64,000 nucleotides of DNA from Leptasterias polaris. Lineage: Eukaryota > Echinodermata > Asteroidea > Forcipulatida > Asteriidae. Position numbers and translations under genes: made by a program. A model generated the notes under the pieces. It searched no databases. It was not told where the DNA came from and worked only from the letters and a program-made list of their open reading frames with translations. Shown one piece after another: positions 47,901 through 59,900 of the stretch. The stretch spans positions 3,044,501 through 3,108,500 of the forward strand of contig JAZGTN010000017.1 in NCBI GenBank assembly GCA_037783415.1. The letters are read 5' to 3'. Positions within the stretch are counted from its first letter, which is position 1. Each line of letters starts with the position of its first letter.

Positions 47901-50900
47901 AACTAAGTACTCCAAACATTAATGACCATGAAAACCTACTTGGTGAGGAGCACTGCAGTTGTTGATTGGATAAACTCTTTTGAGAAGGGATTCCCTGGAC
48001 GTAATATATGGTTTGGATAATTATTCACACAAAAACATTTGAATCTGAAAAACGATTCATCTCAGATTTCTGAGGGCTGTTTTCCGCTGTGGCCAGAGAT
48101 GCAGTTGGTACTTGCTTAACGTGGATGGATTCAACGTTCTTGTGAAAATACCATGACAGTTTTTTGCCGTTTTCTCAGCAAGTAGACACCGTAATCAGCT
48201 GACACTTTCACATGTTACTTTAGAAATTGTATATGTCTTTATAATTTTGCAGCATTACATGTGCGTTGACAAATACTAATCTACATGTACAGTACTTGTA
48301 TGACCCTACATTGTACCTTTCATGGGAACTTGGGTTTTTGTAGAGTGTTGTCTGTAATGGTAAGAGTGGCTGTCAAACATGTATACAGGACTGTCATCAG
48401 GGCTTGAAATGTACACCGGACCACAGGCCCAAGAGGAGTGGTTTTTAGCGTTGGGGCCATTAAACTTGTTACTGGACACGTCTGGCAATCTAGTGTTTTT
48501 CAATTGAATAATAATCCCTCATTGTGTAATATCAATGGGTTTTTTTTTAAATGTTAACTTTGAGTTTGATAAATACCTTTCATTTCTCGTGATTATCAAA
48601 GTATACTTACCCGTAATACAAATGAGATCAATCTTCTGCATAACAGTGCTTGTTCGAATACAAATCTGTTTATACAAGTACATGAAACTGCACATGTTTT
48701 TTTCTCATTTTGATACTGGTCTGGTCCAGTGAAATCTTTGAGCTGTACACCCCCACCCCCCCCCCCCCCCGCCCCGCCCCCTACACATTCTGTAGATACA
48801 TTATATGTAAAATACAAAATCAAGTAACACAGCAATTATGGTTTACTTTGTGAATTATGCAATTGACTGGGAAAAGAAACATTTTGACTGAATTGAGTGG
48901 AAGGTCATGACTCTAATCCTTCAATACTACTCATGGCACTTTCTCATTCAGGATGAATTTAGCTTTTGCGGTCAAGGGGTGGGAAAATTTGTCAACCCCC
49001 GAGGGGAAGATCCGTCCCCGCCTCTATTTGACCATAACACTGGCCTCTGATACATAGTGCGTATAGCTGCCTGTCAACTTCAAGGTACACGCAGTCTCAC
49101 TTCCTGTGAAATCACGTCCTGTTTGAATTTGTCAGTCCGACCTAAAAAAAAACCTCCCCGTCTTCTCCGCCCATTTCCATTAAAACAAAGTAATTGCTAC
49201 CAAAAACTTCAAGGATTTGTCTTACTCACACAGAGACATCTTCTTAGGAAGCACCTCTTGTTTACTGAGTCTCGGTTCTCTGTGAGAGTTGTAAATGTTG
49301 TTTTTCCCCGCCACTGCTGGAGTGAAATCATTGATTGAGACAGGAATTTACTACTGTGTGGTCGTTGTCTGCCGAGGAGTTATCTTCGGACGTCTTGAGA
49401 GTTCTTACCCAATGGAGTCTTCACGGAGAGATAAACTGTTCCAGCTTCAGCAGAGGATGTCTGTGGCTGTGGACAACCTGTTTGGCATGATTCATGCAAG
49501 TTTGTCTTTAACGTGTAAGCTGTGTTAGCATTGGACTTGAGGTGGTTTACGTTATAGTCATGCATTGCCCACTTTAAAAGTATGACGTTTAAGCCCTGGT
49601 ACCTCACCAAAAAGTCCAACGCAAATGCAGCTTTAAAGTTTGATTAATTTCCTTTCGGCAGAGAGTTTTCTCAATGCAATACGTTGTACATTTGAGTACG
49701 AAAAATTCAGTATTTGAGATGTATACATGTATAATAGTCCATGTACTTAAACAAGTTAAAACAAGTATTTATGGTCAATTCAAATGTTTAATGTATTGTC
49801 TTTTTTCAGTATTTCTTAGATATGCATGTATGTAAGATTAAGAAATGTTTGGAGATGTCACCTCTCCGAACATTTGAGTGTGTGTTTAGCAGCATTTTTC
49901 CCTGGACTTTTTCAGTGGCCAGCTGGACCAGTTTGTCATTTCAATAGTCCACCAGCTTTTTCACTGGTCCACATCTTTGAGGGTTTTCTTTCAATACAGT
50001 CATTTTGTATGGTACCCAGGCATGATATTCTACCTACTTTATAGTCTGATTTACAAACAAACAAATTGTCGATGGGGAAAAATCATGATTAAATAGCCTG
50101 AAAAGTCTGTTAAAGTCTACACCATGTGAACCTGTCTACTATTTTACATGTACCTGAGTTTAAAGCAATACAAACGTTCAATAAAGTCAGGGGTGTACAG
50201 CATTTGAAAGCAATGGTCTAGTCAGCATGACCACTAGGACAGAATTTTAACTGGTCCTCAGAAGTTATAACTGGCATTTGGCCAGTGGACCTGGGTTTGA
50301 AAGCAATTTACTAGCCAGCAGGACTACTTGGACAGAACTTTGACTGGTCCACGGAAGTTATAACTGGCATTTGGCCTAAGGAAAAACGCTGGTGTTGTAC
50401 CAGGGATGAGAGGACCGCATTGAAAATAAGTCTAGATTGTTGGCTTTTCGGGGCTATCTTTGGATAAATTTGTGCAGTTTTTCTTTTTCATGTTTTCTAC
50501 TTTTGTATACTTTTCCCATTGGTATCTTCCTGTTACTGTGCATATATTTTGATCATGTTTTTGCTGTGTTTTATCCAAATAAATTCAAATCAAATCAAAT
50601 CATAGATTTCGGAACTTTATCTGAAATTTTTTACTCTGCCCGGTGGCAAAAGCAGCTAAGATATGTATGCACTTTCGTCAGATTATAAAAAGAAGTTGCT
50701 TTTTACATCTATACACTTCTCTAATGCTGAGGATACTGTTCCCAAAATTCCCATTGAACCTAGTATGACCCTTTTTGAAACCTCGGCTTAGCTTAGTCTC
50801 CAGCTTGGCTTCTGTTAGTCATTTTGAAAACGTACATACATTCAGTACAGGGGTGGATTTCACAAAGCACTAAGATTCATCTGAAAGATGGGTTGTCAGT

Positions 50901-53900
50901 ATTACCATAGTGATTTGCATTGTGACATCACACTTTGCCTAGCAACTACGATTGATTTGCAGTTCAGATCAATCTTGGCTCTTTGTGACCTAATAACTCC
51001 AGGGGTTACCAAAAGGTTGAAATAAGGTCTGGATCCTAGTCTCAGACGTTATTATCAGCAATGACTTTCACCCCTGGTATACATGTATGTATTTGATAAA
51101 TGTACACTACATGTATGTTTTACTGCTTGGGTTAAAGGGTGTTTGTAACATTGGTAAGAGTAAAAATATAAATGTTCACAGATTCACACATAACTTACGT
51201 GGTATAAAGATGGTCATGATGGGAAACTCCCTTTGAAATATTTTTGCTTTAAATGCTATATTTTTTGAGAAATGAGTAAAACAATTAGTTTTGATCTCAT
51301 GAGTCAAAAACTCGATGTTTGAAAACAGTGAAAACACTTTGGTGATTGCAATGACCGATTGAGCTTAAACTTTCACAGGTTTGTTGTTTCATGTATATGT
51401 TGGGATACACCAAGTGAGGATACTGGTCTTTGACATTTACCAAAAGTATAAACTGCCTTTAAGAGCAGGAGTTATGTGTATGTAAAGATAAAAGAGGATG
51501 GCCCAAGATTGTGTAGACTGGAGATGTTCATAATTTTAATCTCAAAACTCTTGTACAGGACCTGGTATGATGGTGATGATAAACTGTATGTACGTACTGT
51601 ACGTGATTAACCTTGGCTACATGTAGGCCTCTCTACCAGTCTTCTTTATTTCACGTTGAATGTTTCAAAGTTATTATTTGCTCAAGAGCACTCCTCACTA
51701 ATGACATCACTTTTACTAACAATACCTGTTATGTGAGACTAACATTTCACCACCTACAATCCCGGCCAAAATACTTGGGCTACGTGACACTAAACATACT
51801 GTTTCATGTAACCCCGCTCAAAGTTGTTAACCCCAGCTGGAGCGCAGACCCTGCAATGAGAGCCAACATTGAACGGGGGCGGGGGGCCAACCACAGATAT
51901 GGCCGGGATGGTAGCTCTCACACGATCACCGCATCGGCGCAGCAGACCCCACTAGTACAATCAGCACACTCAAGTGACTATAAAGCTTGCTAATGTACCA
52001 GCGCGTACATTGCTTAACTTTGACATGTTGTCTGAGATTCTGGTACTGAGCTTCTACTTTTAGCGTTAGTGCAGAGTGCTTTTTCATGTTTTATAATGTG
52101 TGTGTACTTCACCTCCATATTAAGTTTCAAAAACCATTCTCCCAATGATCTTGTAGATTTGAATACATTTTGTACATCTTACTAATGGGTGGAGAAACTT
52201 TCCGTAGCTTTTCTTATTATTCTTTGTTCACATCAGTCTCCATGCTGCTTACCTTCTTCTATCCTTTTCCTCAATCCTGCCTCCTCCTTACAGGCCAAGC
52301 GTTACATGGAGATGATCCCGATGGAGAACCAACCCATAGAGGGTACGTCCGGAGCGCAGCATCGTAACCGTCAGATTCAGAAGCAGCTTCCAGACCATGA
52401 CCAGCAGCCGGAGCTCTGCCAGCAGCTCAACACCGAGGAGGCCGAGAAGATGATGGACTTTGTCAAAGACTACAAGGAGAAGGCTGTTGGCATCGGGCAG
52501 GTGGGTTTTGAAAAAATGTAGAGGCTGGGGGTTCAGGGGGTCAAAGTTTGGTGGACAAATTTGCTGTGTGCTGAAAGGTTTTGCCTAGTACTGGCAGAAA
52601 GTTGTCATCCCAGATACTGTGAACATGTAGGGCCTTCATTCACAAAGAGTGGTTCTGAGACATATCTTTGCTAAATAAACACCAGCTAGTTTGCTTAGCA
52701 GCTTCTACAACATCCAGTTTTATAAAACTAAAAAAAAAAATCAAAAAAAGTATATAAAAAAGCCGGTCATGATATTTTGAAGTGCCCAAGGCTCGATTTC
52801 ACAAAGCACTTAGATTCATTTAAGATGATTTGGTACATGTAATTAGTGCTTTGTATTGTGACCTCACACTTTACTGTAGCAATTAAGATCAATATTAACT
52901 CTTTGTGAAATCGGTCCCAGGGCCTTATCAGCACAGTAACCAGCCAAAATACCGTGTAACATTTACCATTTTTGACTGGTATCCTGCACATATTTGCTAA
53001 GCGGAAAACTATTTAGCAATATCTTCTGCTTAAGTGATATTACTCTACCGAGCCCATGTTTTCAGGGTAGTGCAAAAACCCTCTTTGGAAACTGACGCCC
53101 AAGGTGTTAATGCCTAAGTGTTAATTCAGAATATTCAATTGTTTAAAATTTCAATCTTTTTGGAAAAACAATTTGACCCTCCTATTCATTCCAAGTTTCA
53201 ATTTGTAAACAGTTGACATACTATTTAACATACCAAATACATTGAGAGCAAAGTGATGCCTCAATCGAAGCACATTTTTTAGATCAATGTGCTCACAGCT
53301 CGGGAGTTTTCAATGGCCTTTCCTGGCTTCCAGCATGCAACTTTGTAGTTCCCGCCAACCTCCCCATCGGGTGCGGAGGTCGGCATTTAAACGAGGTTAA
53401 CTTGACTGATAGCAATAGAACAGTTCAGACATGACAGTGGATATGGAGGGGACTACTTGTTATTTTTATTTTCCCTCTATCAAATTTTTGTTCTCAAGTT
53501 ATTAAAATTGAAAACGGGGTGAACTTTGATTTAAAGTTTTTTCTTTGACCGACCCACCCACAATTTCTTAAAAAGACTGCAATTTTAGACTTTGATTCAA
53601 ATCCAGAGATGGATGTTTATGCTGTTACGCAGCTATTGTTGGTTAATTGTTTATGAATTTTGGGGGAAATACACATGTTCGGGATGTATATCATCTGTAG
53701 AAAAGCATTAGTGTATTTGGGCAACATTTAGAAAGCACCGTGGATTTTTTATGTTTATTTTGTTGTTTGTTGGAATGCCTGCTTCGGAATGTACTGATTG
53801 TCTGCATTTTCCCGAGCTGCCAACTCTACCTGATTCTGCAGAAGGTTCCCTGCAAATAAACAAATCTTTCCATGTTTTGATGAACAAGTTTGACAATCTC

Positions 53901-56900
53901 CCTGATTATGGAAACTGTTTCCCTATTTATGTTGATTGTAACTATAAATATCTCCCTGATTGTCGTGTACAAAATCTCCCTCGTTGTAAGATACAAATGT
54001 CAGCAGCTCGGGTGTTTTCTGTCTGGGAGAGTGAAAGCTGTTTGCCAGGGGTACTTGAGACGTCTGCAACCCTCGGATATAACAGCAAACAAGTTGGTCA
54101 AAATATGCATCAGTCTGTGTGCAGTTGGGCAGGCCCTCGCTTGAGAGTGGGTGTCTCGCTTTATGTGGAAACAAGATTTTTTTTTAAAGCACATTGCGCT
54201 TAAAGAACATGAAGAAAGAGTGATATTACAGAACATGAGAGTGATTGTACTATTCAAACAACCGTCCAGTTGTAAAGAAACGTCATAAAAAGCCCATACA
54301 AAAAAAAAAAAAAAAAAAGGGTTCCATAATTTGTTTAAAGGGGGAAAATAGCCTTGCATGTCGATTGGGTTTTCAGTCCCTACATGATTGTGTGGGTTTT
54401 CCATGCTGGGGTTTTCCTCCCACATCTAAAACGAACTGAACATTTCTTTTCGTTTCCTATTCATCCTGTTATTAGCACTAATTGTGCTGTTGGATGTTTA
54501 ATTTAAATAAATGTTACACATGTATGTATTGTTAATGAGTAGCTGTGACAAACAGCAAGTATTTCACGGTGAATTTTTCTTTCTCACTTCTCAGGTCCAC
54601 GAGGTGGTCCCAAGCTCTGCACCTCAGATCCAGATGCAGAATATGTCCCTGAATGACAAGCCCCAAGGCCAGCCTGGAGCCCCTGATGTGATTCAAGGAA
54701 CGGACAGTAAGCCCATCAAGTCATCAGTGGGCGTAGGCAACGAGCATGCATCCCCGGCACGGACAGGCGTGGGAGCTGAAACCCACAAGGCTGGTGGGGA
54801 TTCAAAATGGGTAAGTCAAGATGAGGAGAAAATGTTTGTTTTGACCAAGAAGGGTTTTATTAATGGTGGTCCCACTGTGAATTAAGCATTGGTCCTTTTC
54901 CCTTAAAAACTCGCCTGCCCATACTCTGAAAATTCTGTTAAAATTTTTTTAAACAACGTGGACAACTCCATGTAGACACCAACATTGTCCATCTTGACAC
55001 AACCTTGCCTTGTTTGTACAAACTGGTGGGGAACGATTATTTTGGAAACGATGCTTTTGAAGAGTCCTATAATGTAATCTATATAGGACTCCTATAATAA
55101 ATTTTGGAGCATCACGGCAGTATACACAGCAAAATAAAAGATACCTGTTGCACCAATCAAATGACAATGCTCTGTGTGTGTATCGCACCTGTTTGTTTAC
55201 GTACAAGTTTTATGCACGGAAGGTATTGCATTTTGCTCTATCAGCCAGGCTCCTAGTGGATGATACCCACGCCTACATCCTTACAGACTGTGAATGGGGT
55301 AACCTTGTTTCAGCCCCAGGAGTAGGTACATGTACATTAGCAACGTGTCCCTGGTGACAGTTGATTTGGGTTGACAGCCCAAATCAGTTAAGTGTAGCCC
55401 TCACCCTGAAGTCCAGCCTTGTGTTGTTACATGTAGGTGATATCTCATAAAAAATAGAACCTGGATTCTGTTTGTCTTGACAGAAAGATGAAAATGTTTG
55501 ACCATTATAGGTTCAATTTATGTGACTGGATTTAATCAGCTGAATTAAGGAAGGCTCAAAAGTTGTGTTGACTTTGCAACAGCTCTTGTTAGCTGTGAAC
55601 TTGTTTCAAGATAAACTTTGAAATATTCTTGAACAATCTTGTAGACAGCTAAAACTCAGCAACTTTTCTTGGGAGTTTGTATAAACCAGGGTTTGAAGAG
55701 ATGAAAGGCAGGGAAGAAAGTGCAAATCTGTGAACATTTGTAATTTCACTCATACCAATGATATACACACCCTTTAACCAGAGCAAAGGTAAAAGCAGTC
55801 AATGTTGGATTTATAACACCACAAACATTTTTTGTGCCTAGGCGTCAAGGTAAAAAAAAGGCTGCTGTTGCTATAGACTGTGCAAGTCTCGCGCGCATTC
55901 GAACTTCCGGGACCATAGTGGTCCCAACCATATGGAGTTTTACGTGGGCGAGATTTTGTTTCGTCAATTATTTTAGTTTAACGTAGTTTATGACCTAGAA
56001 AATTATACATGTTGTTGGGAATGTAATACTAAGTGATAACAAAATATGAAAGTAAAACCAATTCAACAATATAACGAAGAAAACCCGAGAATTAAACTTG
56101 ACCTCAGCTTCCGGTTATTGCAAAAAAATTAAGAATTTTGTGCTCACCTCCGATCATAAAACTTATGTAAAAGCTTGTTTTGGATGCGCGATTATAATCG
56201 CCAGATGCTGTAATTGCAAAGCGAACCCTTTTCATTGCAGTCTATGGTGTTGAGGCGTCGGCATTCTTCTTTAAACTGCGATACGGGTCAATTTAAAACC
56301 CGTTTGACCTTCACGAATCTGCGTAAGGGGTTTCTAAAAAGTTAACATCAAAAAAGCATCCTTGTCCCAGAGTTTTAATTTGTTTTTAATAATAATTAAC
56401 ACACTTTGGCGTATTTTTTTAAAAAGCTAAAACTAATTTCATAAAATTGTAATGATTTATTTTTGTTGTTCAGATTTTGTCATGAGATATAATTTAAAAC
56501 AAAGATTTGATTTCAGAAATAAAAATGTTCTTCGTTTGACGTGTTTTCTCGTTCGGATACTCGCGAGACTTGCACAGTCTATTGGTATAGTACATTGGTT
56601 GCTTTAGGTACAGTACTCTCTTTGCTGTGTGCATAGCACATGGCGTTTGTGTGGCGTTCTAGTAAAAATCATGTGATGCACTCTAAACCAATCAAAAAGC
56701 AGAATCTTTTTAAAGGGTGTTATTACCAAAAAATAGTTGCGTTTCTGGGGCGTATAATGACAAGGGAAATTGGACTTGTAATAGCCGATAGTGTTTCCTC
56801 TTGACTGGAATGGGTTTGTGAGGAACCAAGATGCTTGCTTTTTTTTTTTTTTTTTAATCTTTGTCTTCAGGCATCTGTCCAAGAAAAGACATTGTACAAA

Positions 56901-59900
56901 TTGTATGCAGGTTGGCTTACATTGTGCAAAACTCCCTTTGAAATATTTGTTCTTGAAATGCAATAGTTTTTGAGAAATGAGTCGAACAAAGAGTTTTGAT
57001 CGCATGAGTCCAAAACCCAATGTTTGAGAAGAATGAAACAAGGGGTTTTTCACTATTTTCACTATTTTCTTGTGACTCCGATGACAATATGAGCTTTAAC
57101 TTTTACAGGTGTCTTATTTTGTGTAGATTTTAGGTCACAGGAAGTGTGGATACTTTCCTTTGACACTATTACTAATGTTACACACATGCCTTAAAAATAC
57201 TCCTGGTGATTGTAGGGGCTCTGTCATTTTAACCATAGCACTCAAAGCAGTCAATATTTGTAACACTGTTAAACCGAACCCCCAACTGAATACTTGAGAA
57301 ACTCCACATATGTAGCTAAGGTGACTTAAGATCCAATTGTTTTGACGCCTATAATTGATGACTTCCTCTCTCCATCCCCGCCTCCCTTTTCCCTCTCTTT
57401 GTTAGAAATGTTGCCGCTGCACCAAGGGCATGACTGGAGGTGACGTAGCCGTCTTTGCAGAGCGTGCCGGCAACGACAAATGCTGGCACCCAGGTTGCTT
57501 CCGCTGTAGGACTTGCAATGAGCTGCTGGTGGATCTAATCTACTTCTACAAGGACAACGACATCTTCTGTGGCCGCCATTACGCTGATCTCCTCAAACCA
57601 CGCTGTGCTGCTTGCGATGAGGTATTTTCAATTTAGAAAGTTGCGTATTGTCCTTTGACCCCTTGCATGTAACGTCACAAGCTCACACAGCGCCCTCACT
57701 GAGGTCAAAGGAAAACCTATCATAATGTTGTGCGTGGCGTGTACGGGCTTGCACGTTTGCATTATTTGACCTCAGCGATGGCGGCCTATGCAAAGGGTCT
57801 ATTAATTTTTTCCCCTTCATTTTTCTGTGATGTGTTCAAAATTGTTGTCACAAAATTGCCAAATTTTGTAATGGATGCCAGTACATTTACAATATAAACA
57901 AGTTAAGGTTTGGCACATTGCAACCTTTGGGAAAGGTACTACATAAAGATTGACAAACTATTTATACTGGCAGTTCTGACAAGTACTTTCTCAATTAAGA
58001 ATGTTAAACTCTAAAGGAAATTCATTTAACTTTTAGATACTATCATTATGGATGAGATAAGTTTATTGCAATAGACCGTGCATGTCTCGCGTGTAATCAA
58101 ACATTTTTGGGACCCCGTATTGGTTGAAAACATGACAGAAACAAACTTGGGCACTTAAACGGGTCCCAATGTTGGAATGTTGTCCCAAACGTTAAGTTAT
58201 GCAAAAAGGATAGGTTTTTTTTTAAACACTTTCTTTAAGATAATGATAGATACGTGGCCCTGCAACAGAGAAGGAATTGTCACCAAAAGAGCGGCTAGTT
58301 TTGGGGACATTTAGCCTGGAGAGATCAGTATGAGTCTAAAGGCATGATCATGAACATTTCGGTTATTGTATAAAACAATGTCAATCAGACAGATATTGAT
58401 GAGACAAATGGTTGACACAAACTATACCAAGCTTCTTCTCTTTTTATATAATATTCTTTAGAAAACATGAGCACTATTACAAAGGATTTTCTTGTTTATT
58501 TTGTGCGACATCTCTTGTAAAATAGAAAGTTTGGTTTGATTAGATGTATGTACCATGTGTACTCTCTACCAAACCAGTGTTTCACTTTGAAAGTGTTTGA
58601 TCAGCCCTTAAGATACTTCCCTTCCTTCTCAAGATTTTCAACTTCCCTATAATCTTATCTCTCCCTATCATGACCTACTTCCCTAGCTTAAATCCCTAGT
58701 TAATCCCCACGTTAATCCCACGGCGTTCAGATATAGCTATTCCGGATCAAACTGCTTATCTCTTTCATTACAAGTATCCTAGGCTCTGAGATAGAAAACA
58801 AAATTAACTCCTCGAGTGTGGACTTTGATTGCCACCTTTAAACAAGATGGTTTTTTTTCCTGATTTTTAAAGATGTCCTTTTGTACCCTTGTGTTCCCTA
58901 TGTTGTACAGCAGGGTTTGCTTGATTAACTTTTAGTACCAACACAGAGCTGCCAATTCTCCCTGAAAGATTCAGGAAGTTTCCAGAAAATAAACCAATCT
59001 TTCCATGTTCCGATGAACTCATTTGACAAACTCCCTGATTATGGCAACTTTTTTCCGATGCAATGTTAAATGTAATTCTTAATATCTCCCTGATTGTTGT
59101 ACAAAATCTCCCTGACTGCAAGATGCAAATGTTGGCAGCTCTGCCAACAGAGGGCAGCGTTAACACATTTTATTCAATGTAGTGCTGTGTCTGGATTGAT
59201 GGCTTTGACAGTTATGGCCAAAAAGTCTTATTTTTCAACATTGCTGCTGCAACCAATGGCCATACCCATAGCTGAAGTTGCATGATTCAGATATAGCTTG
59301 GGACAGCAACCAGTATCACAGACTTTTCAAACAATTTCTATTTTGTAATAAACAGGTGAGAATTTAGCCAGGAATGCTTGTGTCCCCCTCCTCGGTAAGA
59401 AACGAGTTTCCATTTATTTAGTTTGTCAAAATGAATTGTCATTAAGTTTGATATTTGATGAATTACTTCTTTTTTCCCCACTTGCAGCTGATTTTCTCTG
59501 AGAAGTACACCTTAGCGGAGGAGTTGAGCTGGCATATAGATCACTTCTGCTGCTGGAACTGTGATACTGTCCTTGGTGGTAGACGCTATGTGGCTAGGGA
59601 AAGTCACCCCTACTGCTTGCCATGCTATGACAAGCTCTTCGCAAAGGTACTAGTGTTTTGTCGTGCTTTTCTTTTCTTCAGCTTTGGTTTACTTGGCATG
59701 TCGTGGTCGAGCGGTCAAGCGCACTGGACTCAAGCTCTGGTGTTTCTGATCAGCAGAGTGTGGGTTTGAGTACCGGTCTTGACACTTAAGCAAGACACTA
59801 ACCATTTTTGCTTCCTCCTTCGGATGGGATTTAAAGCCGTTGGTCTTGTGTGTTGTGTAATGCATGTAAAAGAACCCAGTAACACTTATCTGTAAGAGAA

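Noticed and set aside
51613..51993. 126-codon frame before TES exon 4
   Set aside because: No recognisable domain and no clean acceptor/donor pair; only its GC-rich end is noted as a finding.
53751..54203. 150-codon frame in TES intron 4
   Set aside because: Consists of a dispersed repeat also present at 58940-59150; overlapping frames are open on both strands, and nothing matches a protein family.
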